A DNA stretch of 64,000 nucleotides from Sphingobacterium sp. GVS05A (GTDB lineage: Bacteria > Bacteroidota > Bacteroidia > Sphingobacteriales > Sphingobacteriaceae). Below the pieces are notes generated by a model, which was given only the letters and a program-made list of their open reading frames with translations, was not told where the DNA came from and made no database searches. Shown here in pieces: positions 34,223 through 43,649 of the stretch (within the stretch, counting starts at the first letter, position 1; each line of letters opens with the position of its first letter). Location of the stretch: positions 186,001-250,000 of the forward strand of contig NZ_JAHXYR010000009.1 in assembly GCF_019969845.1 (NCBI RefSeq). Reading direction: 5' to 3'. A program made the position numbers and the translations under genes.

Positions 34223-34546
34223 ATGAAAACTTATGTATTATCATTGGCATTGTCTTTTACAGTGGGGATTGCTTTCGGTCAGATCAAGCTAAAAGAGCAT
34301 CGTCCGTTACTGCAGGATAAACAATCCAAGATGCCAGTCCTTGGATTAGATACCACATCGGCTAAGTATAATATGCCTGTTCAGAAATTCAAAAAGCTGG
34401 ATGGTCTGGCACCTATGCCGGGAACAGAAAAATCACCCAAGCGAAGGAAATCACAACAGGATACATTGCGGTTTAGGCTATTGGAAGATAGTTTGAAAGT
34501 AAAAGATTTCAAATTAAAGATTGACTCCCTATACCCTAAGAAATAA
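34223..34546 (+). CDS. Small exported protein of unknown function
   Basis: The ATG at 34223 is chosen because it starts a clear signal peptide (MKTYVLSLALSFTVGIAFGQ); the longer frame from 34124 is unlikely. The 107-residue product is basic and Pro/Lys-rich after cleavage, with repeated KLDGL, PKRRK and KLKIDSL segments and no recognisable domain. It is divergent from the sensor kinase and ends at a very strong terminator. It is probably a periplasmic or outer-membrane-associated small protein. Confidence 0.6.
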   Translation: MKTYVLSLALSFTVGIAFGQIKLKEHRPLLQDKQSKMPVLGLDTTSAKYNMPVQKFKKLDGLAPMPGTEKSPKRRKSQQDTLRFRLLEDSLKVKDFKLKIDSLYPKK

Positions 34547-34587
34547 AAAAGAAAGGCATTCTCACGATGAGAATGCCTTTCTTTTTT
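34545..34587. terminator. Strong bidirectional terminator
   Basis: A perfect 14-bp stem GAAAGGCATTCTCA (34551-34564) / TGAGAATGCCTTTC (34568-34581) with a 3-base loop, flanked by A6 and T6, serves both the small exported protein gene and pyruvate kinase. Confidence 0.92.
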
Positions 34588-34600
34588 ATGATCCTATTTC

Positions 34601-36028
34601 TTACAACTGAGAAACACGGATTGTATTTGTTTTACCTTTTTCAATTAACGGAGTTGATGCGGTATTGATGATAATTGATCCTGGTTTAACATAGTTGTTT
34701 TTTACAATAAATCTATTGACATCATGGATAGAACCATCAGTACTTTCAAATTTGTCATAGATAAATGTTTTCACACCCCAAAGCAAACTCAATTGTTTCA
34801 ATAGTTTTTCTGTTCCGGTAAATACCAAGATGTCTACGTTTGGTCTGTAGCTTGTAATTTCAAATGCAGTTGCTCCAGAAGAAGTCAATACAGCGATTGC
34901 TGAAGCATTTGTTTTTTGAGCAAGATAAACTGAAGATGCGCAAATCGCGTCTGGAATAAGTGTTCCGTCGTGGATTTCACTAACTTTCTCATTATAATAA
35001 GGATAAGAAGTTTGTTCCACGTGGATAATAATCTTACTCATTGTTTCGATTACAATCTCAGGGAATTCACCCACAGAAGTCTCGCCACTTAGCATCACTG
35101 CATCTGCACCATCCAATACTGAATTGGCAACATCGTTTACTTCAGCACGAGTAGGACGAGGTGTCGTAATCATGCTCTCTAGCATTTGCGTAGCAATAAT
35201 TACAGGTTTTGAAAGGTCTCTACATTTTTGGACAATGATCTTCTGAAGCCCTGGTACCTCTTCCATTGGAAGTTCAACCCCCAAGTCACCACGAGCAACC
35301 ATGACAGCGTCGGTAGCTTCGATGATTGCATCGATGTTTTCGATTGCTTCAGGTTTTTCTACTTTCGCGATTACGCGTGCATGGCTTCCTTTTGCAGCAA
35401 TGATTTCTTTACATTGTGCAATATCTTCTGCCGAACGGACGAATGACATCGCGATCCAGTCAGCTCCGTGATCCAACGCAAAGTTTAAGTTATCCAAATC
35501 TTCTTCAGTCAATGAAGGGATAGATACTTTGGTGTTTGGTAAGTTTACACCTTTACGTGAAGTAAGGACACCACCATGCACCACTTCACAAGTAACAGTG
35601 TCTTTATGGTTGGTCTCTAAAACACGAAGTTGAAGTTTTCCGTCATCAAGTAATATGATTTCGTTGGCTTCAACATCGTTTGGAAAGTTTTCGTATGTAA
35701 TGTAGATTCTGTTTTCGTCTCCAATGAGTTCATGTGTGGTAATTTCAACTTTTGAACCATTTACGAGGACAGCACCGCCTTCTTTCATTTTTCCGATCCG
35801 AATCTTTGGACCTTGTAAGTCAGCTAAGATGGCAACATTGAATCCGGTTTCATTATTTATTGCATTTATAGTTTCGATTACCTTAAGGTGATCTGCCTGA
35901 CTGCCATGAGAGAAATTCAACCGACACACATCAACCCCTTTGGCAATCATGTTGGTCAAAACTTGTTTGTCTGCCGAAGCAGGGCCTAATGTTGCGACAA
36001 TTTTAGTCCTTTTTTGAACTTTTTCCAT
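34601..36028 (-). CDS. pyk: Pyruvate kinase
   Basis: This 475-residue enzyme makes pyruvate and ATP from phosphoenolpyruvate and ADP. It has the N-terminal TKIVATLGPAS, the catalytic segment VIAKVEKPEAIENID and the nearby MVARGDLGVELP, and the C-terminal allosteric domain ending in VSQL. Length and motifs are normal and all expected residues are present. It follows the IPExxxVDY gene on the same strand after 134 bases, a neighbour pair often seen in Bacteroidota. Confidence 0.97.
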   Translation of the reverse strand: MEKVQKRTKIVATLGPASADKQVLTNMIAKGVDVCRLNFSHGSQADHLKVIETINAINNETGFNVAILADLQGPKIRIGKMKEGGAVLVNGSKVEITTHELIGDENRIYITYENFPNDVEANEIILLDDGKLQLRVLETNHKDTVTCEVVHGGVLTSRKGVNLPNTKVSIPSLTEEDLDNLNFALDHGADWIAMSFVRSAEDIAQCKEIIAAKGSHARVIAKVEKPEAIENIDAIIEATDAVMVARGDLGVELPMEEVPGLQKIIVQKCRDLSKPVIIATQMLESMITTPRPTRAEVNDVANSVLDGADAVMLSGETSVGEFPEIVIETMSKIIIHVEQTSYPYYNEKVSEIHDGTLIPDAICASSVYLAQKTNASAIAVLTSSGATAFEITSYRPNVDILVFTGTEKLLKQLSLLWGVKTFIYDKFESTDGSIHDVNRFIVKNNYVKPGSIIINTASTPLIEKGKTNTIRVSQL

Positions 36029-36162
36029 CTGTTATTTTGTATTTTTAATGTTCTTCATTTATGACAACAAACGGCAAGCCGTATTGTTGTCTTTTGTCAA
36101 AACTAAATCGAATTAATTTAGATTTACAGTTAGGTGTATTTGCTACACTAACCTACAGTCTG

Positions 36163-36657
36163 CTAAAATATGAGATTTTCTTTAGATTTCAATATTTTTG
36201 GTGATATTTCTTTTGCAATGACCACTTCCGGTAATTTGCTGATCCTTTTGATTATATGTTCAACATCGTCTTCGCAGATGTAATTTTTGATGATGACAAA
36301 GAAATCAAAATGGGGGTTTTCGGGAATTAAAAAGGTTCCTTCAATACTTTTATTGTTAATAAGAAAATATTCTGTGTCGGAATCCGGACTGAGATAATGA
36401 AAAGCAGTGAAGTGATAGCTTATTTTTTTCTTTGCGTCAAAGATGATGTGATATTCAAGCTCTTCTTCTGATTTATTTTTTGGGCGACCATCATGGTCGT
36501 ATTTGCTCTCTTTGCCCCTGGAAAAATCCAGGTTTGTCACTTTGTTGATAAAATGGCAGAGGCGGTAATCTTTAAGCGGGCAGGTGATGGCGAGTAGGGT
36601 GAAATCTAACTCTTCATCCATATCCATGTCTAACCTTGCTACTAACTTATTGACCAC
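36163..36657 (-). CDS. IPExxxVDY-family protein
   Basis: This 164-residue protein is named for a motif, here IPENPHFDFF near 110-119, with the hydrophobic and acidic positions conserved but Val replaced by Phe. The family is known only from Bacteroidota, has no assigned function and is usually located between pyruvate kinase and the acpP-fabF-rnc genes, as here. The protein is mixed alpha/beta, charged and cytoplasmic, with no signal peptide. Conservation of its position suggests a link with central metabolism or fatty-acid synthesis, but nothing in the sequence proves it. Confidence 0.8.
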   Translation of the reverse strand: MVNKLVARLDMDMDEELDFTLLAITCPLKDYRLCHFINKVTNLDFSRGKESKYDHDGRPKNKSEEELEYHIIFDAKKKISYHFTAFHYLSPDSDTEYFLINNKSIEGTFLIPENPHFDFFVIIKNYICEDDVEHIIKRISKLPEVVIAKEISPKILKSKENLIF

Positions 36658-36880
36658 TTTTTTTCTAAAATATATGTCCTTATGCTAACGAAGGTACTAA
36701 TAATTTTAAGGTAGGAATATACTTTTTGTGTAAAATTTGAGTTAATTAGCTGAGTGTTTGGAATACAAAATAATTTTTGTTATACTTGAACTAAGTTAAT
36801 ATAGAGTGGGTTAGCTAGTATAAGACGCGAATAAGTTCGGTCGCCTAACATGGTGACTTTCATCTAAATATCAATTTAGG

Positions 36881-36911
36881 TTTGAATTTTGATGAAATTT
36901 ATTTTTCTTTG
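36881..36911 (+). promoter_or_regulatory. Promoter of acpP-fabF
   Basis: TTTG (36881-36884), a 19-base spacer and TTTCTTTG (36904-36911) match the Bacteroidota consensus TTTG-N19-TAnnTTTG at 7 of 8 positions in the -7 box. Transcription would begin near 36918, about 27 bases before acpP. The rest of the 287-base gap shows nothing clear. Confidence 0.65.
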
Positions 36912-36944
36912 CACAGATTTATTAAACAATTAAACTATAAAATC

Positions 36945-37181
36945 ATGTCAGATATCGCTTCAAGAGTAAAAGCAATTATCGTTGAAAAATTAGGTGTAGA
37001 CGAAAACGAAGTAACACCAGAAGCTTCATTCACTAATGATTTAGGTGCTGATTCACTTGACACTGTTGAGTTGATCATGGAGTTTGAAAAAGAATTCAAC
37101 GTTGCTATTCCTGATGATCAAGCAGAGACTATCGGTACTGTTGGTCAAGCAATCGCTTATTTAGAAAAAAACGTTAACTAA
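36945..37181 (+). CDS. acpP: Acyl carrier protein
   Basis: The ATG at 36945 (MSDIASRVKAIIVEKLGV) gives the standard 78-residue ACP; the longer frame from 36882 is not needed. The phosphopantetheine attachment site is Ser in LGADSLDTVE near residue 37, and the acidic helix II follows. It carries growing acyl chains in type II fatty-acid synthesis and delivers them to phospholipid and lipid A synthesis. fabF follows after 27 bases in the same operon. Confidence 0.97.
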   Translation: MSDIASRVKAIIVEKLGVDENEVTPEASFTNDLGADSLDTVELIMEFEKEFNVAIPDDQAETIGTVGQAIAYLEKNVN

Positions 37182-37208
37182 CTAATTTAATTAGGCTAAT
37201 CGTAATAA

Positions 37209-38462
37209 ATGGAGCTTAAAAGAGTAGTAGTAACAGGATTAGGCGCCCTTACACCAATTGGTAATACCGTCTCAGAATACTGGGAGGCGTTAATAAATGG
37301 TGTAAGCGGAGCTGCTCCTATTACGCATTTTGATGCGTCAAAATTCAAAACTCAGTTTGCGTGTGAGGTAAAGGGGTTTGATCCACATGATTTCATGGAT
37401 CGTAAGGAAGCTCGTAAAGTCGATCCTTTTGTACAGTATGCAATTGCGTCTACTGATGAGGCAATTAAAGATGCTGGCTTAGATTTTGAAAAATTAGATA
37501 CAAATCGTATCGGAGTAATATGGGGCTCAGGAATTGGAGGTCTGACAACTTTTACAGAAGAAGTTGCCAACTTTGCAAAGGGAGATGGAACACCACGTTT
37601 CAATCCTTTCTTTATTCCTAAGATGCTCGTTGATATTGCTCCAGGACATATTTCAATGCGTCATGGCCTTCGCGGTCCCAACTTTTCAGCAGTATCGGCC
37701 TGTGCCTCTGCTACCAATGCAATGATTGATGCTTTCAACTATATTCGTATGGGAAAAGCAGATGTGATTGTTACCGGTGGATCAGAAGCCACAGTCAATG
37801 AGGCTGGAATCGGTGGATTCAACGCTATGCATGCTTTGTCAACAAGAAATGATGATCCCAAAACAGCTTCTCGTCCTTTTGATAAAGACAGAGATGGTTT
37901 TGTTTCGGGTGAAGGTTCAGGTGCCTTGATCTTAGAAAGCTTAGAGCATGCCTTAGCACGTGGTGCAAAAATCTATGCAGAGATTGCAGGTGGTGGAATG
38001 AGTGCCGATGCACACCATATCACAGCTTCGCATCCAGAAGGATTGGGCGCTAAACTGGCAATGACAATGGCTGTCAATGATGCAGAGATGGATTTTTCAG
38101 ATATTGATTATATCAATGTCCATGGAACATCTACACCGGTCGGCGATATCAGTGAAACAAAGGCTATTGTTGATCTGTTTGGTGAACACGCATATAAATT
38201 GAATATCAGTTCAACTAAATCAATGACTGGACACCTTTTGGGTGCTGCAGGGGCTATAGAAACTATCGCTTCGATCTTAGCTGTGCAAAATGATATTGTC
38301 CCACCGACAATCAATCACTTCACAGATGATCCGGAAATTGATAATAAATTGAATTTTACATTCAACAAAGCGCAAAAACGTACAGTGAATGCGGCGTTGA
38401 GTAATACATTTGGATTCGGTGGCCACAATGCTACCGTGATTGTAAAAAAATATAAAGCTTAA
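37209..38462 (+). CDS. fabF: 3-oxoacyl-ACP synthase II
   Basis: This 417-residue condensing enzyme extends acyl-ACP with malonyl-ACP. The catalytic triad is visible: Cys in VSACASATNAM (residue 164), His in NVHGTSTPVGD (about 304) and His in TKSMTGHLLGAAGA (about 341). The C-terminal FGFGGHNATVI is typical. It is co-transcribed with acpP and ends at the hairpin at 38501, after which rnc begins. Confidence 0.97.
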   Translation: MELKRVVVTGLGALTPIGNTVSEYWEALINGVSGAAPITHFDASKFKTQFACEVKGFDPHDFMDRKEARKVDPFVQYAIASTDEAIKDAGLDFEKLDTNRIGVIWGSGIGGLTTFTEEVANFAKGDGTPRFNPFFIPKMLVDIAPGHISMRHGLRGPNFSAVSACASATNAMIDAFNYIRMGKADVIVTGGSEATVNEAGIGGFNAMHALSTRNDDPKTASRPFDKDRDGFVSGEGSGALILESLEHALARGAKIYAEIAGGGMSADAHHITASHPEGLGAKLAMTMAVNDAEMDFSDIDYINVHGTSTPVGDISETKAIVDLFGEHAYKLNISSTKSMTGHLLGAAGAIETIASILAVQNDIVPPTINHFTDDPEIDNKLNFTFNKAQKRTVNAALSNTFGFGGHNATVIVKKYKA

Positions 38463-38500
38463 TGTTTGATCCTTCAAACATGGTTTGGTAATATGAGCTA

Positions 38501-38539
38501 GCGACAGGTTCTTTAATTAGAACTTGTCGCCTTATTTTT
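38501..38539 (+). terminator. Hairpin between fabF and rnc
   Basis: GCGACAGGTTCT (38501-38512) pairs with AGAACTTGTCGC (38519-38530) with one G-U pair and is followed by CTTATTTTTA. rnc starts only 8 bases later, so termination may be partial, or the hairpin may be a processing site near rnc. Confidence 0.7.
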
Positions 38540-38546
38540 AGATGAG

Positions 38547-39287
38547 ATGCCTTTTTCAAGGATATACAAGTTATATATTTCGCCGGATCGGGAATATGTT
38601 AAGAAACTAAAAAACCTATTAGGTTTTGTTCCCGGGAATGTGCATTTGTACAAGATGGCATTTAGACATAAGTCTGTTGCAGTAACAATCAAAGAAGGGG
38701 CTAAGAACAGTAATGAACGCCTGGAATTCTTGGGTGATGCTGTTTTAGGTTCTGTCGTTGCCGAATTATTGTTCAAGAAATATCCGTATAAAGACGAAGG
38801 TTTCCTAACTGAAATGCGTTCCAAAATCGTGAGTCGTGCAAACCTGAACCAACTTTCCAGAAAACTAGGATTCAACGAAATGATACAGTTTGATGCCCGA
38901 ATGATCAGTTTCCCGAACAAACAAGGATCTTTGTTAGGTGATGCATTTGAAGCGCTGATTGGTGCAGTGTATCTGGACAAAGGCTATGTGTTCACAAAAA
39001 GCTTTCTCCTAAACCGTATTATTAAACCACATGTTGATATCCAACTGCTGGAGCAGACCGAGACTAATTTCAAAAGTCGATTGATCGAATGGTGTCAGCA
39101 TACCGGAAAAGAAATCCTATTTCAACAAACGGATAATCCAGAGGGTGAATCTTCGAAGATGTTTAGTGTCGAAGCCGTTGTAGATGGAGTTGTATGTGGT
39201 CTGGGACGCGATTTTAATAAAAAGTCGGCTGAAAAATTAGCAGCGGAAAAAGCCTGCGAATTCCTCAAGATTCTGGAAGTAGAATAA
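38547..39287 (+). CDS. rnc: Ribonuclease III
   Basis: This 246-residue endonuclease cleaves double-stranded RNA, including rRNA precursors. It has the RNase III signature NERLEFLGDAVLGSV (about 54-68) with the metal-binding acidic residues, a second catalytic region GDAFEALIGAVYLDKG (about 132-147), and a C-terminal double-stranded RNA-binding domain (about 168-243) ending ADKACEF-like in AAEKACEFLKIL. Position after fabF is common in Bacteroidota. Confidence 0.96.
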   Translation: MPFSRIYKLYISPDREYVKKLKNLLGFVPGNVHLYKMAFRHKSVAVTIKEGAKNSNERLEFLGDAVLGSVVAELLFKKYPYKDEGFLTEMRSKIVSRANLNQLSRKLGFNEMIQFDARMISFPNKQGSLLGDAFEALIGAVYLDKGYVFTKSFLLNRIIKPHVDIQLLEQTETNFKSRLIEWCQHTGKEILFQQTDNPEGESSKMFSVEAVVDGVVCGLGRDFNKKSAEKLAAEKACEFLKILEVE

Positions 39288-39328
39288 AGGATTTTTATTC
39301 TTTAATTTATTTAGTCCCCACTAAATAT

Positions 39329-39336
39329 TAACTTTG
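39329..39336 (+). promoter_or_regulatory. Candidate -7 element of hisS (possible leaderless start)
   Basis: TAACTTTG is a perfect match to the Bacteroidota -7 consensus TAnnTTTG. It ends 7 bases before the hisS ATG at 39343, so transcription from it would start at or next to the start codon. No clear TTG -33 element is present. Confidence 0.45.
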
Positions 39337-39342
39337 CCGGAT

Positions 39343-40725
39343 ATGGCAACAGTAAAACCTTCTTTGGCGAAAGGTACCCGTGATTTTTCGCCTTCCGAAA
39401 TGATCAAACGTAATTATATTTTTGATACATTGAAAGCTGTGTTTAAAAAATATGGTTACAATGAAATACAGACGCCTTCATTTGAGAATTTAACGACCTT
39501 AACAGGTAAATACGGTGATGAAGGTGATAAATTGATCTTTAAGATCCTTAATTCCGGAGACTATTTGACAAAAGCTCCAGATAGTCTACTACAAGATAAA
39601 AATTCGAATAAGCTAATTCCTCATATTTCTGAAAAAGCACTAAGATATGATTTGACGGTGCCTTTTGCACGTTACGTTGTGATGCATCAAAATGATATCT
39701 CCTTACCATTTAAGCGTTTTCAGGTACAACAAGTCTGGCGTGCGGATCGTCCACAAAGAGGCCGTTACCGTGAATTTTACCAATGTGATGTTGATGTGGT
39801 GGGATCAGAAAGCTTGCTGAATGAAGCTGAATTTATTCTGATTTATCAAGAGGCTTTCGAACGTTTTGGACTGAAGGATTTTAATATTAAAATCAACAAC
39901 CGGAAGATCCTTTCTGGTATCGCCGAAATTATCGGAAAGCCAGAACTTATTGTCGATATGACTGTCGCCATTGATAAGTTGGATAAAATCGGATTGGATG
40001 GGGTCAATAAAGAATTGTTGGAAAGAGGTTTTACCGAAGCCGATCTGGATCTGTTGAAACCGATCATCTTATTGGAAGGTTCAAATGGGGAGAAACTTGC
40101 GTCGTTAAAATCTATCTTGGCCGATTCTTCCATTGGTTTGACAGGTATTGCTGAAATAGAGGAGGTTTTCGATTATATTACCAAGTTGAGCGAGGATACG
40201 GAGCTATTGACCCGTATAATTGATCTGGATATTACATTGGCGCGAGGTCTCAATTATTATACAGGCTGTATTTTCGAGGTAAAGACAAATGAAGTAGCTA
40301 TGGGAAGTATTGGTGGTGGTGGCCGTTATGATGACCTTACAGGGATGTTCGGATTGAAGGATCTGACAGGAGTGGGCGTCTCATTCGGTGCTGACCGTAT
40401 ATACGACGTATTGGAAGAATTGAATTTATTCCCAGCAAATAAAGCGGATTCTACCAAGCTGTTGATTATCAATTTTGATAAACAACTTGAAACCTACACA
40501 CTAGGTTTGCTCAATAAACTTCGTAAAGAAAATATTGCTGTAGAACTATATGCCGCTCCAGTAAAGCTGAAAAAGCAGATGGCTTATGCCGATGGAAAAG
40601 GAATCCCTTACGTGTTGTTGGTTGGAGATGAAGAGGTTTCATCCGGTCAATTATCACTCAAGGACATGGAAAGTGGGGAGCAGGTGAAGGTTACCGAAAG
40701 TGAGCTTATCCAAAAACTGCGTTAG
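39343..40725 (+). CDS. hisS: Histidyl-tRNA synthetase
   Basis: The ATG at 39343 (MATVKPSLAKGTRDFSPSEM) is preferred over an in-frame TTG at 39334. The 460-residue class II synthetase charges tRNA-His. It shows the N-terminal KGTRDFSP, motif 2 with WRADRPQRGRYREFYQCDVD (about 132-150), the histidine-specific ARGLNYYTG (about 302-310), and GGGGRYDDLTGMFG before the C-terminal anticodon-binding domain. A perfect -7 element immediately precedes the start. Confidence 0.97.
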   Translation: MATVKPSLAKGTRDFSPSEMIKRNYIFDTLKAVFKKYGYNEIQTPSFENLTTLTGKYGDEGDKLIFKILNSGDYLTKAPDSLLQDKNSNKLIPHISEKALRYDLTVPFARYVVMHQNDISLPFKRFQVQQVWRADRPQRGRYREFYQCDVDVVGSESLLNEAEFILIYQEAFERFGLKDFNIKINNRKILSGIAEIIGKPELIVDMTVAIDKLDKIGLDGVNKELLERGFTEADLDLLKPIILLEGSNGEKLASLKSILADSSIGLTGIAEIEEVFDYITKLSEDTELLTRIIDLDITLARGLNYYTGCIFEVKTNEVAMGSIGGGGRYDDLTGMFGLKDLTGVGVSFGADRIYDVLEELNLFPANKADSTKLLIINFDKQLETYTLGLLNKLRKENIAVELYAAPVKLKKQMAYADGKGIPYVLLVGDEEVSSGQLSLKDMESGEQVKVTESELIQKLR

Positions 40726-40748
40726 CAAACAATTTATATAAAATAGAT

Positions 40749-40787
40749 AAAGCCAAATGATTATTAAGTCGTTTGGCTTTTTTATTT
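40749..40787 (+). terminator. Terminator of hisS
   Basis: AAAGCCAAA (40749-40757) pairs with TTTGGCTTT (40772-40780) and is followed by TTTT-ATTTT. It lies 24 bases after the hisS stop. Confidence 0.8.
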
Positions 40788-40926
40788 TCATAAGTTTTTG
40801 ATTTATTTGATTGTGCCGTTCATTTATTTGCTGAAAAATGCTATATACTTTAAATCAAATGTCTTAGAAGTGTCTTAAAGTGTAAATAAAATTGATTTTT
40901 GACCAAGAAAATTCATCCAAAATTAT

Positions 40927-40934
40927 TAGATTTG
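40927..40934 (+). promoter_or_regulatory. -7 element of the pdhA-pdhC operon
   Basis: TAGATTTG is a perfect TAnnTTTG box, 35 bases before the pdhA start. A TTTG at 40898-40901 lies 25 bases upstream, further than usual, so the -33 element is unclear. Confidence 0.5.
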
Positions 40935-40968
40935 TAGTCTAGAATTGTAAGAAAATCAAAACTTTGAA

Positions 40969-41964
40969 ATGAGTTCAACACCTATAACAAAAGAGACATA
41001 TTTGGAGTGGTATAAGTCTATGTTACTTATGCGTAAGTTTGAAGAAAAAGCAGGTCAACTTTACGGACAGCAAAAGATTCGTGGTTTCTGTCACTTGTAC
41101 ATAGGACAAGAGGCAGTAGTCGCTGGAACGATGTCGGTTATCAAACCTGAGGATTCTTTAATCACTGCTTATCGTGATCACGCCCACGCTTTGGCTAAAG
41201 GCGTTTCTGCAAATGCTTGTATGGCTGAATTATATGGAAAGATCACTGGTTGTTCAAAAGGTAAAGGAGGCTCAATGCACTTCTTTTCTAAAGAACATAA
41301 ATTCATGGGTGGCCATGGTATTGTCGGTGGTCAGATTCCTTTAGGTGCTGGTATCGCATTTGCTGAGAAATATCTTGGTACAGATAATGTAAACATCTGT
41401 TATATGGGCGATGGAGCTGTACGTCAAGGTGCATTCAACGAAACACTAAACATGGCGATGTTGTGGAAACTTCCAGTTATCTTCGTGTGTGAAAACAACG
41501 GTTATGCGATGGGTACTTCTGTACAACGTACAACTAACATGCAGGACATTTACAAAATGGGATTAGGTTTTGATATGCCTTCTGCTCCTGTAGACGGAAT
41601 GGATGTTGTTGCTGTACACAACGCAATGGATGAGGCTGTTCAACGTGCTCGTGCTGGCGAAGGTCCTACATTCTTAGAAATCCGTACTTACCGTTATAAA
41701 GGACACTCCATGTCTGACCCGGCGAAATATCGTACGAAAGAGGAATTAGAAGCGTATAAAGACCGCGATCCATTATTGGCTACTAAACATGCTATTTTGG
41801 AAAACAAATATGCGGATGATGCATGGTTTGCTGAGATTGAGGCTGATGTGAAAAAAGTAGTTGATGAGTCGGTGAAGTTTGCGGAAGAATCTCCTTACCC
41901 AACTGCAGACGAATTGTACAAAGATGTTTATGTACAACAAGACTATCCATTTATTTTAGATTAA
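40969..41964 (+). CDS. pdhA: Pyruvate dehydrogenase E1 component, alpha subunit
   Basis: This 331-residue thiamine-diphosphate subunit decarboxylates pyruvate and, with E1-beta, transfers the acetyl group to E2 lipoyl arms. The TPP-binding motif GDGAVRQGAFNE runs to a helical stretch ending in ENNGYAMGTS (about 147-185), and the phosphorylation-loop region RYKGHSMSDPAKYR is near 240-253. It precedes pdhC by 29 bases. No E1-beta gene lies between or beside them in this window, an arrangement found in several Bacteroidota where pdhB is elsewhere. Confidence 0.96.
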   Translation: MSSTPITKETYLEWYKSMLLMRKFEEKAGQLYGQQKIRGFCHLYIGQEAVVAGTMSVIKPEDSLITAYRDHAHALAKGVSANACMAELYGKITGCSKGKGGSMHFFSKEHKFMGGHGIVGGQIPLGAGIAFAEKYLGTDNVNICYMGDGAVRQGAFNETLNMAMLWKLPVIFVCENNGYAMGTSVQRTTNMQDIYKMGLGFDMPSAPVDGMDVVAVHNAMDEAVQRARAGEGPTFLEIRTYRYKGHSMSDPAKYRTKEELEAYKDRDPLLATKHAILENKYADDAWFAEIEADVKKVVDESVKFAEESPYPTADELYKDVYVQQDYPFILD

Positions 41965-41993
41965 TACTCTTTAACTTGATAATATAATACAGA

Positions 41994-43625
41994 ATGGCTG
42001 AAGTAGTAAGAATGCCCAAAATGAGCGATACAATGACCGAAGGGGTCATCGCAAAATGGCACAAAAATGTTGGTGATAAAGTAAATTCTGGTGATTTAGT
42101 AGCTGAAATTGAAACAGATAAAGCTACAATGGACTTTGAGTCTTACCAAGAAGGTACTCTTTTATATATTGGCCCTAAAGAAGGTGAAGCAGTAGCTATC
42201 GATGCTGTTATCGCTGTTTTGGGTGAACCTGGTGAAGATTTTCAAGCTTTGTTGAGTGGTGATGCTCCTGCAGCTGAGAAAGCACCAGAACAAGCTGAAG
42301 AAAAAAAAGCCGAAGAAGTTTCTGGTCCAGAATCTTCGGCTAGCACAGTTACAGCCGAGGAATTGGGATGTACTGTGATCACAATGCCGTTGTTGAGTGA
42401 TACCATGAAAGAAGGTGTTATTGCGCAATGGAATTTCAAAGTTGGTGACACGATCAAATCTGATGACGCTATTGCTGATGTAGAAACGGATAAAGCGACA
42501 ATGGAAGTTACAGCTTATGCTGACGGTACATTGTTATATGTTGGTCTTGAAGCCGGAGAAGCAGCAAAAGTAAATGATATTATTGCTATTGTTGGTCCTG
42601 CGGGAACTGATATTACACCTTTATTGAATCAAAAATCTGCTCCTGCAAAAGCGGAAACTGCGGAAGCACCTAAGGCTGATTCAGCTCCTACTGCAACTGC
42701 GGCTCCAGTAGCATCTGTTACAAATGATGATGCTCGTGTAAAGGCTTCTCCATTAGCACGTAAGATTGCAAAAGACAAAGGCATCAACTTGAGCGATATC
42801 AAAGGATCAGCAGATGGTGGTCGTATCGTGAAAAAAGATGTTGAATCTTTTGTTCCTGCAGCGGCAAAACCTGCTGCAACAGCAGCTGCAGCGGCTCCTG
42901 CTACAGAAACAAAAGCAATTACTTTGCCTACCTATGTTGGTGAAGAACGTTATACAGAGAAACCTGTCAACCAAATGCGTAAGACAATTGCGCGCCGTTT
43001 GGCAGAATCATTGTTTACTGCACCGCACTTCTACTTGACAGTTTCTATCGATATGGATAATGCAATGGTTGCTCGTGCGCAAATCAATGAGATCGCTCCA
43101 GTAAAAGTATCATTCAATGATATCGTGGTGAAAGCCGTTGCTGTCGCATTGAAAAAACACCCAGCAGTGAATTCGTCTTGGCAAGGAGATAAAATTCGTT
43201 TCAACGAACATACCAACATTGGTGTGGCTATGGCAGTTGAAGATGGCTTATTAGTTCCTGTGGTACGTTTTGCGGATGGTAAATCATTATCTCACATCTC
43301 TGCTGAGGTGAAAGATTTTGCTCAAAAAGCGAAAGCTAAAAAATTACAACCAGCGGATTGGGAAGGATCTACTTTCACAGTTTCCAACTTGGGAATGTTT
43401 GGAATAGATGAGTTTACATCTATCATTAACTCTCCTGATGGTGCTATTCTTTCAGTAGGAGCTATCCAAGCTGTTCCTGTTGTGAAAAATGGTGCTGTGG
43501 TTCCTGGTAACGTAATGAAAGTAACTTTGGGCTGTGACCACCGTGTGGTAGATGGCGCAACAGGTGCTGCATTCTTACAGACTTTAAAAGCATTGGTAGA
43601 AAATCCAGTTAGATTACTAGCTTAG
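41994..43625 (+). CDS. pdhC: Pyruvate dehydrogenase E2, dihydrolipoyl acetyltransferase
   Basis: This 543-residue subunit has two lipoyl domains with lipoylated Lys in ETDKATMDFES (near 42) and ETDKATMEVTA (near 167). They are joined by Ala/Pro/Lys-rich linkers. A peripheral subunit-binding domain (VKASPLARKIAKDKGINL, near 250-267) and the catalytic acyltransferase domain with DHRVVDGATGA near 520 follow. It moves acetyl groups to CoA in the cytoplasmic multienzyme complex. It is transcribed with pdhA and ends at the strong terminator at 43650. Confidence 0.96.
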   Translation: MAEVVRMPKMSDTMTEGVIAKWHKNVGDKVNSGDLVAEIETDKATMDFESYQEGTLLYIGPKEGEAVAIDAVIAVLGEPGEDFQALLSGDAPAAEKAPEQAEEKKAEEVSGPESSASTVTAEELGCTVITMPLLSDTMKEGVIAQWNFKVGDTIKSDDAIADVETDKATMEVTAYADGTLLYVGLEAGEAAKVNDIIAIVGPAGTDITPLLNQKSAPAKAETAEAPKADSAPTATAAPVASVTNDDARVKASPLARKIAKDKGINLSDIKGSADGGRIVKKDVESFVPAAAKPAATAAAAAPATETKAITLPTYVGEERYTEKPVNQMRKTIARRLAESLFTAPHFYLTVSIDMDNAMVARAQINEIAPVKVSFNDIVVKAVAVALKKHPAVNSSWQGDKIRFNEHTNIGVAMAVEDGLLVPVVRFADGKSLSHISAEVKDFAQKAKAKKLQPADWEGSTFTVSNLGMFGIDEFTSIINSPDGAILSVGAIQAVPVVKNGAVVPGNVMKVTLGCDHRVVDGATGAAFLQTLKALVENPVRLLA

Positions 43626-43649
43626 ATTCCACAAGCCAATAAAATATTA

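Noticed and set aside
38979..39290. tRNA or other RNA gene near rnc and hisS
   Set aside because: No cloverleaf with conserved T-loop or acceptor stem could be found here or elsewhere in the window.
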